In this document: piece after piece, positions 1 to 7,506 of the stretch | How the letters are laid out: every line of letters begins with the position of its first letter | How positions within the stretch are numbered: position 1 is the first letter of the stretch | NCBI GenBank assembly: GCA_934692485.1 | Contig: CAKUTX010000005.1 | Location: 1-64,000 of the forward strand | Source: an uncultured Candidatus Melainabacteria bacterium | Lineage (GTDB): Bacteria > Cyanobacteriota > Vampirovibrionia > Gastranaerophilales > Gastranaerophilaceae | Length of the DNA stretch: 64,000 nt | Direction: 5' to 3' | The notes under the pieces: model-generated | The model's input: only the letters and a program-made list of their open reading frames with translations | Told to the model about the DNA's origin: nothing | The model's database searches: none | Program-made: the position numbers and the translations under genes

Positions 1-2078
1 TTCTCAAATGTGCTGTTTATTGAGTCAATAATTGCGTTTTTATAATAACTATCAGATTTCATATAAAAATTTGATATTGCTCCACCGTAAGCACTATTTT
101 TATTCGATAGTACGTAATTTCCTTCAAAATAAGCTTTGATATTTCCTATTCGAGCAATATCGTTCTCCTTTGAGCTTTCAACATAGTTTGCAATAACACC
201 ACCGTTTGCAGAAAGCGCTACTGATTGAACATAGTTATTTTTGTAAGTTCCCAAAATCGCATTTTCGACGGGAATTATTTTATTATTTTCATCAAGAGTA
301 TAACCAATTCCGACAAAGGCATTTCCTTGCCCATTTATAGAATTAGAAATTACACCACCGCTTGCATCCACTGTTTTCGAATTTGAGAACAGGGAATTGC
401 CGACATATTCACCATTTATGCTTTTAATAATAGCATTTCCCTGACATGCTTGGATTGAATTTGCAATGATTGTTCCAGATGCATGTCTGTCACCCTGAGC
501 CCTTGTTTCTTCAATAGTTCTCGGTGAAATAAAATTTTCCAAGCGATTATTAGAAACTTGTTTTAAATTTATATCTCCAAGACTAACCGTAGTATTGTCT
601 GTTTTCGTACCACCATAAAGAAAATTATAAATAATTCCGCCACGAGCATTATCATTACAGTCAATAGCAACCAAATTATTATTACTAATTTCATCAACAG
701 TTATATCCCCGTTTTTCGAAATTACAGTTGCATTCTCTACAGGAACTAATGCCGACCGCAATAATAAAGAAGTAATGTTCGTTGCATTTATGACGTTTCC
801 GGAAACTTTACCTACGGTGAGATTGCCTATACTAGATGAAACTTTTGAATCGTTTGGTGCCTCTTTTAAATACAACACAAAACCAGTCGAAGTAGAGTCT
901 TCATTTCCTATAATAGTGTTATTATTAATTTCGCCAATAGTTATATTATTAACATTTGCACCCTGAAGATTTATTACCCCACCACGTAAAAAATTCATCT
1001 CAAATTTGTTATTCGCAACAGAATCTATTGAAATTGAATTTATAGTTCCTGTAATATTTGTAATCAAGCCATTTATTTCTGTTTTTGCTTGTATAGTGTT
1101 TCCTATTATTTGCCCAATTTTAAGCTCGCCATTAACCGTTCCGCTTTCATTGTATAATATTCCACCATTAACAACTTTTAGATTAGAATTAATTGTATTG
1201 TCGGAAAAAGAACCGATATGCAAATTATTTATCGTTCCAAGTTTGTTTTGAATAAATCCGCCTGTAACCGAACCCTCAGTAGCAGTTATAGTATTATCTT
1301 TTACTTCATTCCAATCTATTGATTGAATACTGCTTTTCTCATTATTCAAAATTCCGCCCGAAACATTAACCTTCGCAGTAATCTTGTTTTGGTTTACATC
1401 ACCGTCCAAATTTAATTCACCAACAGGAGCTAAAGTTCTCCTACTGTATATCAAGCCGCCCGAAACATTTCCTGCTGATGTTATTTGGTTATCAATTAAA
1501 TCAGTTATAACCCCTTTAGATTTGGCGGAATCAATATATATAACTCCACCTGTAACACTATCATTGGAAATTTGAACCCTACTTGAAGAAACACTGACAT
1601 TATTTAATGTTGTGTCACACCCGTTTAAATACAAAACAGGTCCTTTTTGAACCGCAAATGTCGTTCTCCCACTAATATCAACATTTTCCAATAATATCGT
1701 TGCATTTGCATTGTCTATATTTATACTGGTATTTTTTCCTGTATATTTCATGTTTTTGAGCGCTAAACCTGATTTATTGATAAGTACAAATCTGGCATTT
1801 TGCTCATTTATTAAACTATTTCCATCCCCATCAATTTCGATAGTATTACCGTCAACAATATCAATACGATCTGACTTCGAAATATTTATATCATTTTCAA
1901 ATTTTATTTGAACCTGACCGCTCGCTTTTTTAATCGCAGCCTTTAATTCTTCACCAGTTGAAACAGAAATAGGCAAATCTTCTGCATTAGCAAAGTTATT
2001 GCTACCCAGCATCAACGATAGAATTGCTGAATATAGCAACACACTACTTCTCTTGAATTTGCTTCCACGCATTTTCAT
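1..2078 (-). CDS. Large secreted beta-helix/adhesin-like protein, partial (C-terminus beyond window)
   Basis: The reading frame is open from the start at 2078 to the window edge, about 692 residues with no stop, so only the N-terminal part is visible. A signal peptide covers about residues 1-31 (basic start, hydrophobic core, ANA-ED cleavage site). A segment around residues 32-110 resembles the start of pectate-lyase-like beta-helices. After that come imperfect repeats of roughly 40 residues with the pattern GGxIxN followed by I/V-rich and N-rich strands (for example SVTGGVIY, VSGGILNN, VNGGILYN). Such proteins are usually surface adhesins or autotransporter passengers, and any C-terminal barrel would lie outside the window. 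No Shine-Dalgarno sequence is present, and a promoter sits directly before the ATG. An alternative start lies two codons downstream. The function is inferred from architecture only. Confidence 0.75.
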   Translation of the reverse strand, partial: MKMRGSKFKRSSVLLYSAILSLMLGSNNFANAEDLPISVSTGEELKAAIKKASGQVQIKFENDINISKSDRIDIVDGNTIEIDGDGNSLINEQNARFVLINKSGLALKNMKYTGKNTSINIDNANATILLENVDISGRTTFAVQKGPVLYLNGCDTTLNNVSVSSSRVQISNDSVTGGVIYIDSAKSKGVITDLIDNQITSAGNVSGGLIYSRRTLAPVGELNLDGDVNQNKITAKVNVSGGILNNEKSSIQSIDWNEVKDNTITATEGSVTGGFIQNKLGTINNLHIGSFSDNTINSNLKVVNGGILYNESGTVNGELKIGQIIGNTIQAKTEINGLITNITGTINSISIDSVANNKFEMNFLRGGVINLQGANVNNITIGEINNNTIIGNEDSTSTGFVLYLKEAPNDSKVSSSIGNLTVGKVSGNVINATNITSLLLRSALVPVENATVISKNGDITVDEISNNNLVAIDCNDNARGGIIYNFLYGGTKTDNTTVSLGDINLKQVSNNRLENFISPRTIEETRAQGDRHASGTIIANSIQACQGNAIIKSINGEYVGNSLFSNSKTVDASGGVISNSINGQGNAFVGIGYTLDENNKIIPVENAILGTYKNNYVQSVALSANGGVIANYVESSKENDIARIGNIKAYFEGNYVLSNKNSAYGGAISNFYMKSDSYYKNAIIDSINSTFE

Positions 2079-2086
2079 ACACTAAT

Positions 2087-2115
2087 ATTATAATCAGAAC
2101 AATTCATAAAAACAA
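2087..2115 (-). promoter_or_regulatory. Sigma-70 promoter of the adhesin gene, apparently leaderless
   Basis: On the minus strand TTGTTT (2110-2115) and TATAAT (2087-2092) are 17 bp apart. The -10 box ends only 8 bases before the ATG at 2078, so transcription should begin at or next to the start codon. Confidence 0.6.
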
Positions 2116-2157
2116 ATAAAAAATTTTTTGCCTAAAATTATTTTACAAAATAATCAT

Positions 2158-2718
2158 TTAATCAAAAAAATCATCCCAACCTTCAAATTGATTCAAATAA
2201 AGTTCATAAAATTTTCTATTCTCATATTCTTCATCTAATATATCTTGCTGAATCATTTTATATTTTGCTACTGCATCTTCATTCATTAATTTCTCTGCTT
2301 TTTTTCTCGGAGCTTTATATTTACGATATTGTTCACGCTCAAATTCTTTTACAAGCTGTTTTAAATTCGCTTTTTTGTCTTTTTGGAAATCAGTATCAAT
2401 ATTATCATTATCAAAATACTTGTTTAAAACATTTTTTACGGACCTGCCACGCGTAACTCCATTATCTTTCTTGGTTGTTAATGTATTTTCAGTTTTCACA
2501 TCATGTGATAACACAACCATATCAGTAGTTGGTTGATTTCTTAATTTTATATTTTTATCTAAAAGCTTTTTGGGCAAATTTACCTTACTTTCTAATTGTG
2601 CGGTTGAAAGCGGAGCGGCAGCTATTCCAAAACAACTATTTGAATGCCTTTGAATATATGGATTTACAGCTTGCCTCACTGTAATTCTTAAATTCGTGAA
2701 ATTTGGTTTACGAAACAT
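2158..2718 (-). CDS. Hypothetical protein, charged and helical
   Basis: I do not recognise this 186-residue protein. It has no signal peptide or membrane segment. The first ~60 residues are polar and contain the motif SCFGIAAAP. The second half (about residues 95-186) is rich in Lys, Glu and Arg, looks helical and ends in an acidic WDDFFD tail. The start at 2718 is supported by AAGGAG about ten bases upstream. It lies 45 bp downstream of the next minus-strand gene (2764-3546) and may be co-transcribed with it. The N-terminal region may be a divergent member of the short-motif family seen in the two genes that follow, but I cannot confirm this. Confidence 0.7.
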   Translation of the reverse strand: MFRKPNFTNLRITVRQAVNPYIQRHSNSCFGIAAAPLSTAQLESKVNLPKKLLDKNIKLRNQPTTDMVVLSHDVKTENTLTTKKDNGVTRGRSVKNVLNKYFDNDNIDTDFQKDKKANLKQLVKEFEREQYRKYKAPRKKAEKLMNEDAVAKYKMIQQDILDEEYENRKFYELYLNQFEGWDDFFD

Positions 2719-2763
2719 ATATCTTATACTCCTTATATATTCTAATTCTCTTAATATTAATTT

Positions 2764-3546
2764 CTATTTTTCAAACATAGTCAATAGAGCTTCTTCTTTA
2801 GCTCGCAACTTTGCAAGCTCAGTAGGATTTTTTGCCACCTGTAAATATTTTTCAGCGGAAAGAAAATGTGCACGAGAAATTAAATCTTTCACATAAGCAG
2901 AAACTAAAACATGCCCATTATAGAGAATATTTTCAGATTTTTTGCTGTGATTTTCGTCTAATACTATGAAATCAATCATATTTTCTTTTGCCGCAACTTT
3001 CAAAGATTTTAAGTCATCTATGTGTTTTGTTATATCTTTTATATCTTTGTCTGCAAATAAATAATCACTAACTTTTCGTGCGTTTTCATCGTATGTGTCA
3101 AGAAATTTCTTTAATTTATCAGTTTCTTGAGCTTTGTGTTTTGCTCGAACTTCATTCGGAAAATACTGCGACAAAGTATTTAACCAACTTTTCATTATTT
3201 TGAACGGGTGCTTTAATTTATCAAAATTACCCTCTACAAAATCAGCTAATTGTATCTCCTGAAACTTGTTTCCTATTTTAATAGTGCTCTTAATATCACG
3301 ATATGAACCATAAAGAGGACCTTCTATATTATTTCGGTTATCAGCAAGCATTTCTTGTCGATTATCAAATGTGCCAAATTTTCCAATTCTAAAAAACACT
3401 TTATCTTGAGGAGTGCCAATTTCTTCTGCTTTTAATACAAGTTGTTTTATTTCTTCTGAACTCAAATTCCAATATCTTTTATTAACACCATACAGCTTTA
3501 ATTTTGCACCAAAAGATTGACTAGAATTAATTTTATCAATTTGCAT
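2764..3546 (-). CDS. Hypothetical protein with lineage-specific QSFGAK N-terminal motif
   Basis: This 260-residue soluble protein has no recognised domain. It starts with MQIDKINSSQSFGAK, nearly identical to the start of the 101-residue gene at 3818-4123, after which the two diverge completely. Short N-terminal tags ending in F-G-A-K recur in many otherwise unrelated proteins of gut Melainabacteria (my recollection, not checked). The body is Lys-rich and helical, with no signal peptide. GGAAGGG lies nine bases before the ATG. Its promoter and first 15 codons form part of a duplicated ~170-bp block. The tag could be a localisation signal, or simply a by-product of cassette duplication. Confidence 0.75.
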   Translation of the reverse strand: MQIDKINSSQSFGAKLKLYGVNKRYWNLSSEEIKQLVLKAEEIGTPQDKVFFRIGKFGTFDNRQEMLADNRNNIEGPLYGSYRDIKSTIKIGNKFQEIQLADFVEGNFDKLKHPFKIMKSWLNTLSQYFPNEVRAKHKAQETDKLKKFLDTYDENARKVSDYLFADKDIKDITKHIDDLKSLKVAAKENMIDFIVLDENHSKKSENILYNGHVLVSAYVKDLISRAHFLSAEKYLQVAKNPTELAKLRAKEEALLTMFEK

Positions 3547-3670
3547 AGGATTACCCTTCCACGTTAAGTAACATTTGAGTAGATTTTAACACTTACAATG
3601 GATAAAACAATGTTTTATTAAAATTTATTTACAATGAAATCTGTATGTATAGTGGCTTTCCAGCCTCCAC
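3501..3670. repeat. Direct repeat copy 1: promoter, leader and first codons
   Basis: This 170-bp block matches 4078-4245 with only scattered substitutions and small indels. It spans the first 15 codons, the ribosome-binding site, the promoter and an upstream segment of a minus-strand gene. It ends in an imperfect hairpin GTGGCTTTCCAGCCTCCAC (3652-3670). Confidence 0.9.
3583..3610 (-). promoter_or_regulatory. Promoter of the 2764-3546 gene (duplicated copy 1)
   Basis: On the minus strand TTGTTT (3605-3610) and TAAAAT (3583-3588) are 16 bp apart. The same elements with the same spacing occur in copy 2. Confidence 0.5.
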
Positions 3671-3817
3671 CTGATTTGGGCGCATTGTCTGGGTATCATA
3701 CCACTTTTGTGGAACATAATTTAAACAAAAGTAATAAATGCCTGTAGCCATAAGTAAAAATGTAACGATAAAATGAATAGTTTTGTTTTTATATTTTTTA
3801 CGTGTTATTACTTAATT

Positions 3818-4123
3818 TTATTTCCTAACATTTTCTAGCATTTTATTAAAAAGCCCAACCAATTTATCAACTACATCATCGTTTGTCAAATATCTTCTTC
3901 TATTTGTCAAAGACATTGTATCAAAAACTGTAACATCTTTACCTAGCAAATAAAATTGATCCTCGCCAAAATAACAAATTTGGTCTTGCAGCAAAACGTA
4001 GTCAGGATAATTTTTTGTTGCTTTTTCAAATCCTTTAGCTATTTCAGGGTTTGTGTAAGCGTGTGGGAAATGATAGAATTTTGCGCCAAAAGATTGACTA
4101 GAATTAATTTTATCAATTTGCAT
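3818..4123 (-). CDS. Small hypothetical protein with QSFGAK N-terminal motif
   Basis: This 101-residue protein begins MQIDKINSSQSFGAKF. The start at 4123 is preferred over an upstream ATG at 4186 because GGAGGG lies about nine bases before it and because the paralogue at 3546 starts at the same place. The rest contains aromatic-rich segments (YHFPHAYTN, DQICYFGEDQFYLLG) and a short basic C-terminus. No domain is recognised and there is no signal peptide. It may be a cut-down member of the lineage-specific tag family whose N-terminal cassette was copied to or from the neighbouring gene. The 271 bp between the two genes contains no convincing gene. Confidence 0.65.
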   Translation of the reverse strand: MQIDKINSSQSFGAKFYHFPHAYTNPEIAKGFEKATKNYPDYVLLQDQICYFGEDQFYLLGKDVTVFDTMSLTNRRRYLTNDDVVDKLVGLFNKMLENVRK

Positions 4124-4245
4124 AGGATTACCCTCCACGTTAAGTAATATTTGAATAAATTTTAACACTTCCAATGGATAAAACAATGTTTATTAAAATT
4201 TATTTACAATGAAATCTGTATGTATAGTGGCTTTCCAGCCTCCAC
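4078..4245. repeat. Direct repeat copy 2: promoter, leader and first codons
   Basis: This is the second copy of the block at 3501-3670, ending with the same GTGGCTTTCCAGCCTCCAC hairpin (4227-4245). The identity stops abruptly at both ends. Confidence 0.9.
4159..4186 (-). promoter_or_regulatory. Promoter of the 3818-4123 gene (duplicated copy 2)
   Basis: On the minus strand TTGTTT (4181-4186) and TAAAAT (4159-4164) are 16 bp apart, the same arrangement as in copy 1. Confidence 0.5.
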
Positions 4246-4410
4246 TATTACTGAAAATAAATCTCATATTGTATGTGTTAATTTTTCTGTTTCTTGAACA
4301 CTACACCCCATTTTAACCAAAGGATTTTTTCATTTTTATTAAAATCATATGTATCAAGTAATTCGACATCAACGTAATTCCCTCGAACTTTTGAAATTCA
4401 GTCAGGGCAA

Positions 4411-4438
4411 GAAAAAAGAGCCATTGAAGGCTCCTTTT
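4411..4438. terminator. Bidirectional intrinsic terminator
   Basis: GAGCC-ATTGAA-GGCTC (4418-4433) has an A run on its left and CTTTTCT on its right. The T run is better on the minus strand (six T), so it may end a minus-strand RNA coming from 4440-4600. Confidence 0.55.
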
Positions 4439-4448
4439 CTAATAATGG

Positions 4449-4464
4449 TGGAGGTTAGGAGATT
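4449..4464. repeat. Partial copy of the tRNA-Ala 3' end
   Basis: TGGAGGTTAGGAGATT is an exact 16-bp direct repeat of the discriminator, acceptor and T-stem region of tRNA-Ala at 4633-4648, 184 bp away. It resembles an attachment-site scar or a degraded duplication, but no integrase lies nearby. Confidence 0.6.
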
Positions 4465-4473
4465 GTCTTGTTC

Positions 4474-4550
4474 GGTGGCGTTTAACGGGTCTACGTGTTT
4501 TGCTAATGTACTAATCGTACAACCGCAAAAGCACTCCGCCCTCAGCCACC
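4474..4550. other. Unassigned nested stem structure, candidate ncRNA beside tRNA-Ala
   Basis: The gene-free stretch 4246-4632 holds a block richer in G+C than its surroundings. It folds as three nested stems: GGTGGC (4474-4479) with GCCACC (4545-4550), GTGTTTTGC (4495-4503) with GCAAAAgCAC (4525-4534, one bulge), and TGTAC (4507-4511) with GTACA (4517-4521). A separate hairpin CTCCAA-T-TTGGAG follows (4562-4574). The block is bounded by intrinsic terminators on both sides (4411-4438 and 4601-4632), so an RNA on either strand is possible. The piece GCTAATGTACTAATCG faintly recalls the 3' end of 23S rRNA, so an rRNA-derived scar is an alternative. Confidence 0.35.
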
Positions 4551-4600
4551 TCACGCTCGAACTCCAATTTGGAGCTTCTCATCTCTCTACACAAAAAAAA

Positions 4601-4632
4601 TAGAGGTAAAGAAAAATCTTACCTCTATTTTT
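4601..4632. terminator. Bidirectional terminator behind tRNA-Ala
   Basis: TAGAGGTAA (4601-4609) pairs with TTACCTCTA (4619-4627). A run of eight A precedes it and TTTTTT follows. It therefore terminates tRNA-Ala on the minus strand and could also end a plus-strand RNA. Confidence 0.8.
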
Positions 4633-4705
4633 TGGAGGTTAGGAGATTCGAACTCCTGACCCCCTGCGTGCAAAGCAGGTGCTCTACCAGCTGAGCTAAA
4701 CCCCC
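4633..4705 (-). tRNA. tRNA-Ala (anticodon TGC)
   Basis: A 73-nt cloverleaf is readable on the minus strand. The acceptor GGGGGTT pairs with AACCTCC, the D arm is GCTC/GAGC, the anticodon stem CCTGC/GCAGG encloses loop TTTGCAC with anticodon TGC, and the T arm is AGGAG/CTCCT with loop TTCGAAT. The discriminator is A. The 3' CCA is not encoded. A strong terminator follows directly. Confidence 0.97.
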
Positions 4706-4841
4706 ACATTCGGGTCGTGACTCTCGCCACATTTCTTATTATACATGCTGATTTTTTTTTGTAAACCCCTTTTATGAATTTTTTTTATAAAAGTACCATA
4801 AGAAAATAATCTTATGGCACTTTTTATGTGTTTTATTGCTT

Positions 4842-6230
4842 CTATTCGCCTATACATACTGCTTGGAATGAATGAACCTGACGACTGCCTTGAAGTATCC
4901 ATCTTGTCATTTCCCTTAAATATAAACGAGTATATGCAGTATAATTGTTATTCTCGTCACTAGACCAAATGGAGAAACCAGAGTCTGTAAGACCCATTGA
5001 TGAAGCCTTTGCGGCATCTAAGGTTAAAGCGACTTCAAATTGAGTACTGCCTATAGTTGGATTTCCTTTATATAACTCTGTTGCGAGTTTTGCCAAGTCA
5101 TCTGCTGTAGGCATTTTACTTATTCCGCCACATTGTTTCACAGCACCAGCCCAATAATCAGGTTCTAAGCCGCAACCCTTTATTCCTAATTTATCCTTTT
5201 CAGCTTCGCATTGAGCTTTTGTTAACGGTGTTGGGGTAAATGCCGCTGTGAAGCATTTTCCGCCAGCTTCAATTGCACATTCGGTTCCTAAACCACTTGC
5301 CGGAGCTAACATTGTGACATCTTTGCCTAATTTATTCGGTTTTGAGCTTCCGTTCCAGTCAAAAGCTCCTGCCAAGCAAGAAAGGGAGTTCGATTTTGAG
5401 TCAGAATAACTAAAACCTTTATCATCTACACTAAATTCACATTTTTTGTTATAGCTCAAAATCATGCCTGTACCATCACCTGTGATAATTCCGACGGTAT
5501 CTGCCCAATCTTCAGGCTTGTTTGAGATTTTAAGAGTCTTTGCATTCTTTGTTTTTGCGATTTCCCAAGTTTTTCCTTCGTCATTAAGGGTAACTTCTTG
5601 TGTAGGCCAACATTCGGCCAAATGTTCGTTATCGCAAATCTTGGCGATTTTCATATGTTTTGACATCTCTTGGACAAAAGCCATAGTCGTGCCATAGCCT
5701 GTCAAACCGCTCTGTACAGCCATTTTATCTGTAACTTTACTAAGTTTTTGGTTGATGTTTTCAATACGTTTTTGCTGAATTCGGTCTTGGATATTAGTTA
5801 TAAGTGCAGGCATTGTGAGTGCTGCAACAACACCGATTATGCCAAGGGTGATTAGGACCTCCGCCAGAGTGAAGGCTGCTTTGCCCCCTCTCCCTAACCC
5901 TCTCCCTCGAGGGGCGAGGGAACTATTTTCTATGCACGTCTGCGAAATCTGTTCTAACGGAGACCCTGAAACAAGTTCAGGGTGACGGGAGTTATTAACT
6001 GCGCCTCGCGATAAATGGCACCGTTCGTCTTGGCCCCCTCTCCCTAGCCCGTCTTGGATTTGCTCCACGCTCACAGAGTTTCGCATAAATTGCTCCGCAA
6101 TAACATGCTCAATCTGTTCGCTATCCGAACTCGCTTCGCTCCGTCCGTACGCAAATCCGCTCTCCCTACGTGGGGCGAGGGAACTATTTTCATTCGGCTT
6201 GTCTACATTACAAGTATTTACATTTGACAT
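4842..6230 (-). CDS. Type IV pilin/pseudopilin-like protein with repeat-derived leader
   Basis: The 462-residue frame contains a classical type IV pilin N-terminal helix, FTLAEVLITLGIIGVVAAL, starting at about residue 119, followed by a Cys-rich globular domain (about residues 140-462) typical of surface pseudopilins. Such proteins are cleaved by prepilin peptidase PilD just before the Phe and held in the inner membrane or a pilus. The residue before the cleavage point is Ala rather than the usual Gly. The preceding ~118 residues are far longer than a normal leader (<30) and are encoded by repeat elements: NSSLAPR appears twice, with PELVSGS between. AAAGGAT lies upstream of the ATG at 6230. 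No start codon lies between the repeats and the pilin core, so translation must pass through them, use an unseen start, or the gene may be impaired. Confidence 0.75.
   Translation of the reverse strand: MSNVNTCNVDKPNENSSLAPRRESGFAYGRSEASSDSEQIEHVIAEQFMRNSVSVEQIQDGLGRGGQDERCHLSRGAVNNSRHPELVSGSPLEQISQTCIENSSLAPRGRGLGRGGKAAFTLAEVLITLGIIGVVAALTMPALITNIQDRIQQKRIENINQKLSKVTDKMAVQSGLTGYGTTMAFVQEMSKHMKIAKICDNEHLAECWPTQEVTLNDEGKTWEIAKTKNAKTLKISNKPEDWADTVGIITGDGTGMILSYNKKCEFSVDDKGFSYSDSKSNSLSCLAGAFDWNGSSKPNKLGKDVTMLAPASGLGTECAIEAGGKCFTAAFTPTPLTKAQCEAEKDKLGIKGCGLEPDYWAGAVKQCGGISKMPTADDLAKLATELYKGNPTIGSTQFEVALTLDAAKASSMGLTDSGFSIWSSDENNNYTAYTRLYLREMTRWILQGSRQVHSFQAVCIGE
5882..6191. repeat. Cluster of short dispersed repeats inside the prepilin frame
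   Basis: GGGGCGAGGGAACTATTTTC occurs at 5911-5930 and 6172-6191. CCCCCTCTCCCTA occurs at about 5884 and 6034. Between them lies the palindrome CCCTGAA-ACAAG-TTCAGGG (5964-5982), a sequence I recall as a common REP-like element in unrelated bacteria. Base composition is clearly more G+C-rich than the rest of the gene. All copies keep the reading frame open. Confidence 0.8.
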
Positions 6231-6330
6231 ATTTTTTATCCTTTCAATATTTTTATGATATTTTTAGCTTATTATGTTTTTTTATGCCTGTACATACTAC
6301 TTTTATTGGATTTTACTCAAATTTTTCAAA

Positions 6331-6370
6331 AAAAATGACAGCAGATTTTAATATATCCACTGTCATTTTT
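6331..6370 (-). terminator. Terminator of the 6390-6950 gene
   Basis: AAAAATGACAG pairs with CTGTCATTTTT across an 18-base loop, with a T run on the minus-strand side. Confidence 0.65.
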
Positions 6371-6389
6371 ATAATTTTATTGGTTTTTA

Positions 6390-6950
6390 CTAAAATGTGC
6401 TTACCATTTCCATATTTGAACCGCTTACTACATTTGAATAATCAAAATTGTTTGCAGTATTTGATTGTTCAAAATATGCTGTGTTATCCATTACTAATTC
6501 TTCGCATTGTTTCAATGTTGTTAATGAAAGATTTTTTGCAGTTTTTGAATCTACTACAAGTCTGCGAACTCTTAAATTTTTTGGTAATGCTGTAATTTTT
6601 GTATTTCTAATATTAAACACGTTTGCTCTTACATCTGTGTTTAATTTTTCTAAATTACTTTTTTCGATTGAAAAACTATCTGTCCAAATATGTTCAGGCA
6701 ATTTGCCGATTTTTGCATTGAACATATTTACTGTGTTAGCATCGATTGGTGTTTCTATTTTTTTAATTTCTGCTCCAGACATATTTAATGTTCCAGATAC
6801 CCAACCAATAGACAATTTTCCAATTGTTGCTTTTGATAAATTTAGGTTACCTTCAATTTGACCTAATTCCAAATTTTTAATTTCGTAACCTGACAAATCA
6901 AGATCGCCGCCTTGATAATTGCTGATAATTTCTTGATAATTTTTTTTCAT
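6390..6950 (-). CDS. Hypothetical repeat (leucine-rich/pentapeptide-like) protein
   Basis: This 186-residue protein has no signal peptide. Residues 14-130 consist of irregular ~20-residue units with regularly spaced aliphatic residues and Asn or Ser turns (DLDLSGYEIKNLELGQIEG, NLNLSKATIGKLSIGWVSG, TLNMSGAEIKKIETP). This suggests a small solenoid of parallel beta strands similar to leucine-rich or pentapeptide folds. The C-terminal ~35 residues are Asn- and Ser-rich. GGAGG lies ten bases before the ATG. It stands alone with its own terminator. A protein-binding role is plausible for such a fold, but the function is unknown. Confidence 0.7.
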   Translation of the reverse strand: MKKNYQEIISNYQGGDLDLSGYEIKNLELGQIEGNLNLSKATIGKLSIGWVSGTLNMSGAEIKKIETPIDANTVNMFNAKIGKLPEHIWTDSFSIEKSNLEKLNTDVRANVFNIRNTKITALPKNLRVRRLVVDSKTAKNLSLTTLKQCEELVMDNTAYFEQSNTANNFDYSNVVSGSNMEMVSTF

Positions 6951-7068
6951 TTAATTTTCCTCCAGAATTTTTATTTTTTACTATTTTAATTCCTATTTTT
7001 TATAATAATATTTTTATAATATATATGCAAATTTTTAATTTTTAATCATACAAATATATGTTTTTTTA

Positions 7069-7431
7069 TTAGAATTTTAAATAATTTTCAAGATAGTTTA
7101 AAATAAAATTTAATCTGTCATTATCATTATTATACCAATACCCGATAAGCACCTCAAAAGCTGTTGCCTGTCTGTATTCCACCTGTATGTGTCTGCGTCC
7201 GATTGGTATAGGTAAATTTCGCGCACGACGAGCTAAATCGTGTTCATTTTCTGTCAAAATTTTATCAATTTCATGCAACAACTCAGCTTGAAAAGATGCT
7301 TTAACTTTTTCTGTTGTAATCTTGTGTAATTTTTTAGAATTTTCTGTAATTTTTGTTGTTTTTTTTCTTATAAAAAGTTCCCAAACAGCATCGCCAATAT
7401 ATGCATAATTTCTTAAATTCATTTCTTCCAT
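7069..7431 (-). CDS. mrnC: Mini-ribonuclease III
   Basis: This 120-residue protein is a stand-alone RNase III catalytic domain without the double-stranded-RNA-binding domain. Members of the family mature 23S rRNA ends in Bacillus and many cyanobacteria. The signature YIGDAVWELFIR (catalytic Asp14), the middle motif HDLARRARN and the C-terminal YRQATAFEVLIGY (catalytic Glu93) are all present. Its length is normal for the family. The gene is monocistronic and faces away from the exported-protein pair at 7507. Confidence 0.92.
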   Translation of the reverse strand: MEEMNLRNYAYIGDAVWELFIRKKTTKITENSKKLHKITTEKVKASFQAELLHEIDKILTENEHDLARRARNLPIPIGRRHIQVEYRQATAFEVLIGYWYNNDNDRLNFILNYLENYLKF

Positions 7432-7506
7432 AAATTAAGTTTACTACAAATATTGTTTTTCAAAAAAAATTATGAGATAATTTCAGTAAAAAGAGAGAGA
7501 AATTTT

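Noticed and set aside
775..1911. Several plus-strand open frames of 60-80 codons
   Set aside because: They are antisense shadows of the repetitive adhesin gene on the minus strand, with no ribosome-binding sites.
4349..4603. 84-codon open frame on the plus strand
   Set aside because: It crosses a terminator hairpin, the tRNA-tail duplicate and the nested stem block; the translation is compositionally unlike the neighbours and has no ribosome-binding site. Better explained as non-coding.
6448..6861. 137-codon plus-strand frame
   Set aside because: Antisense to the solenoid-like protein at 6390-6950, which has GGAGG before its start.
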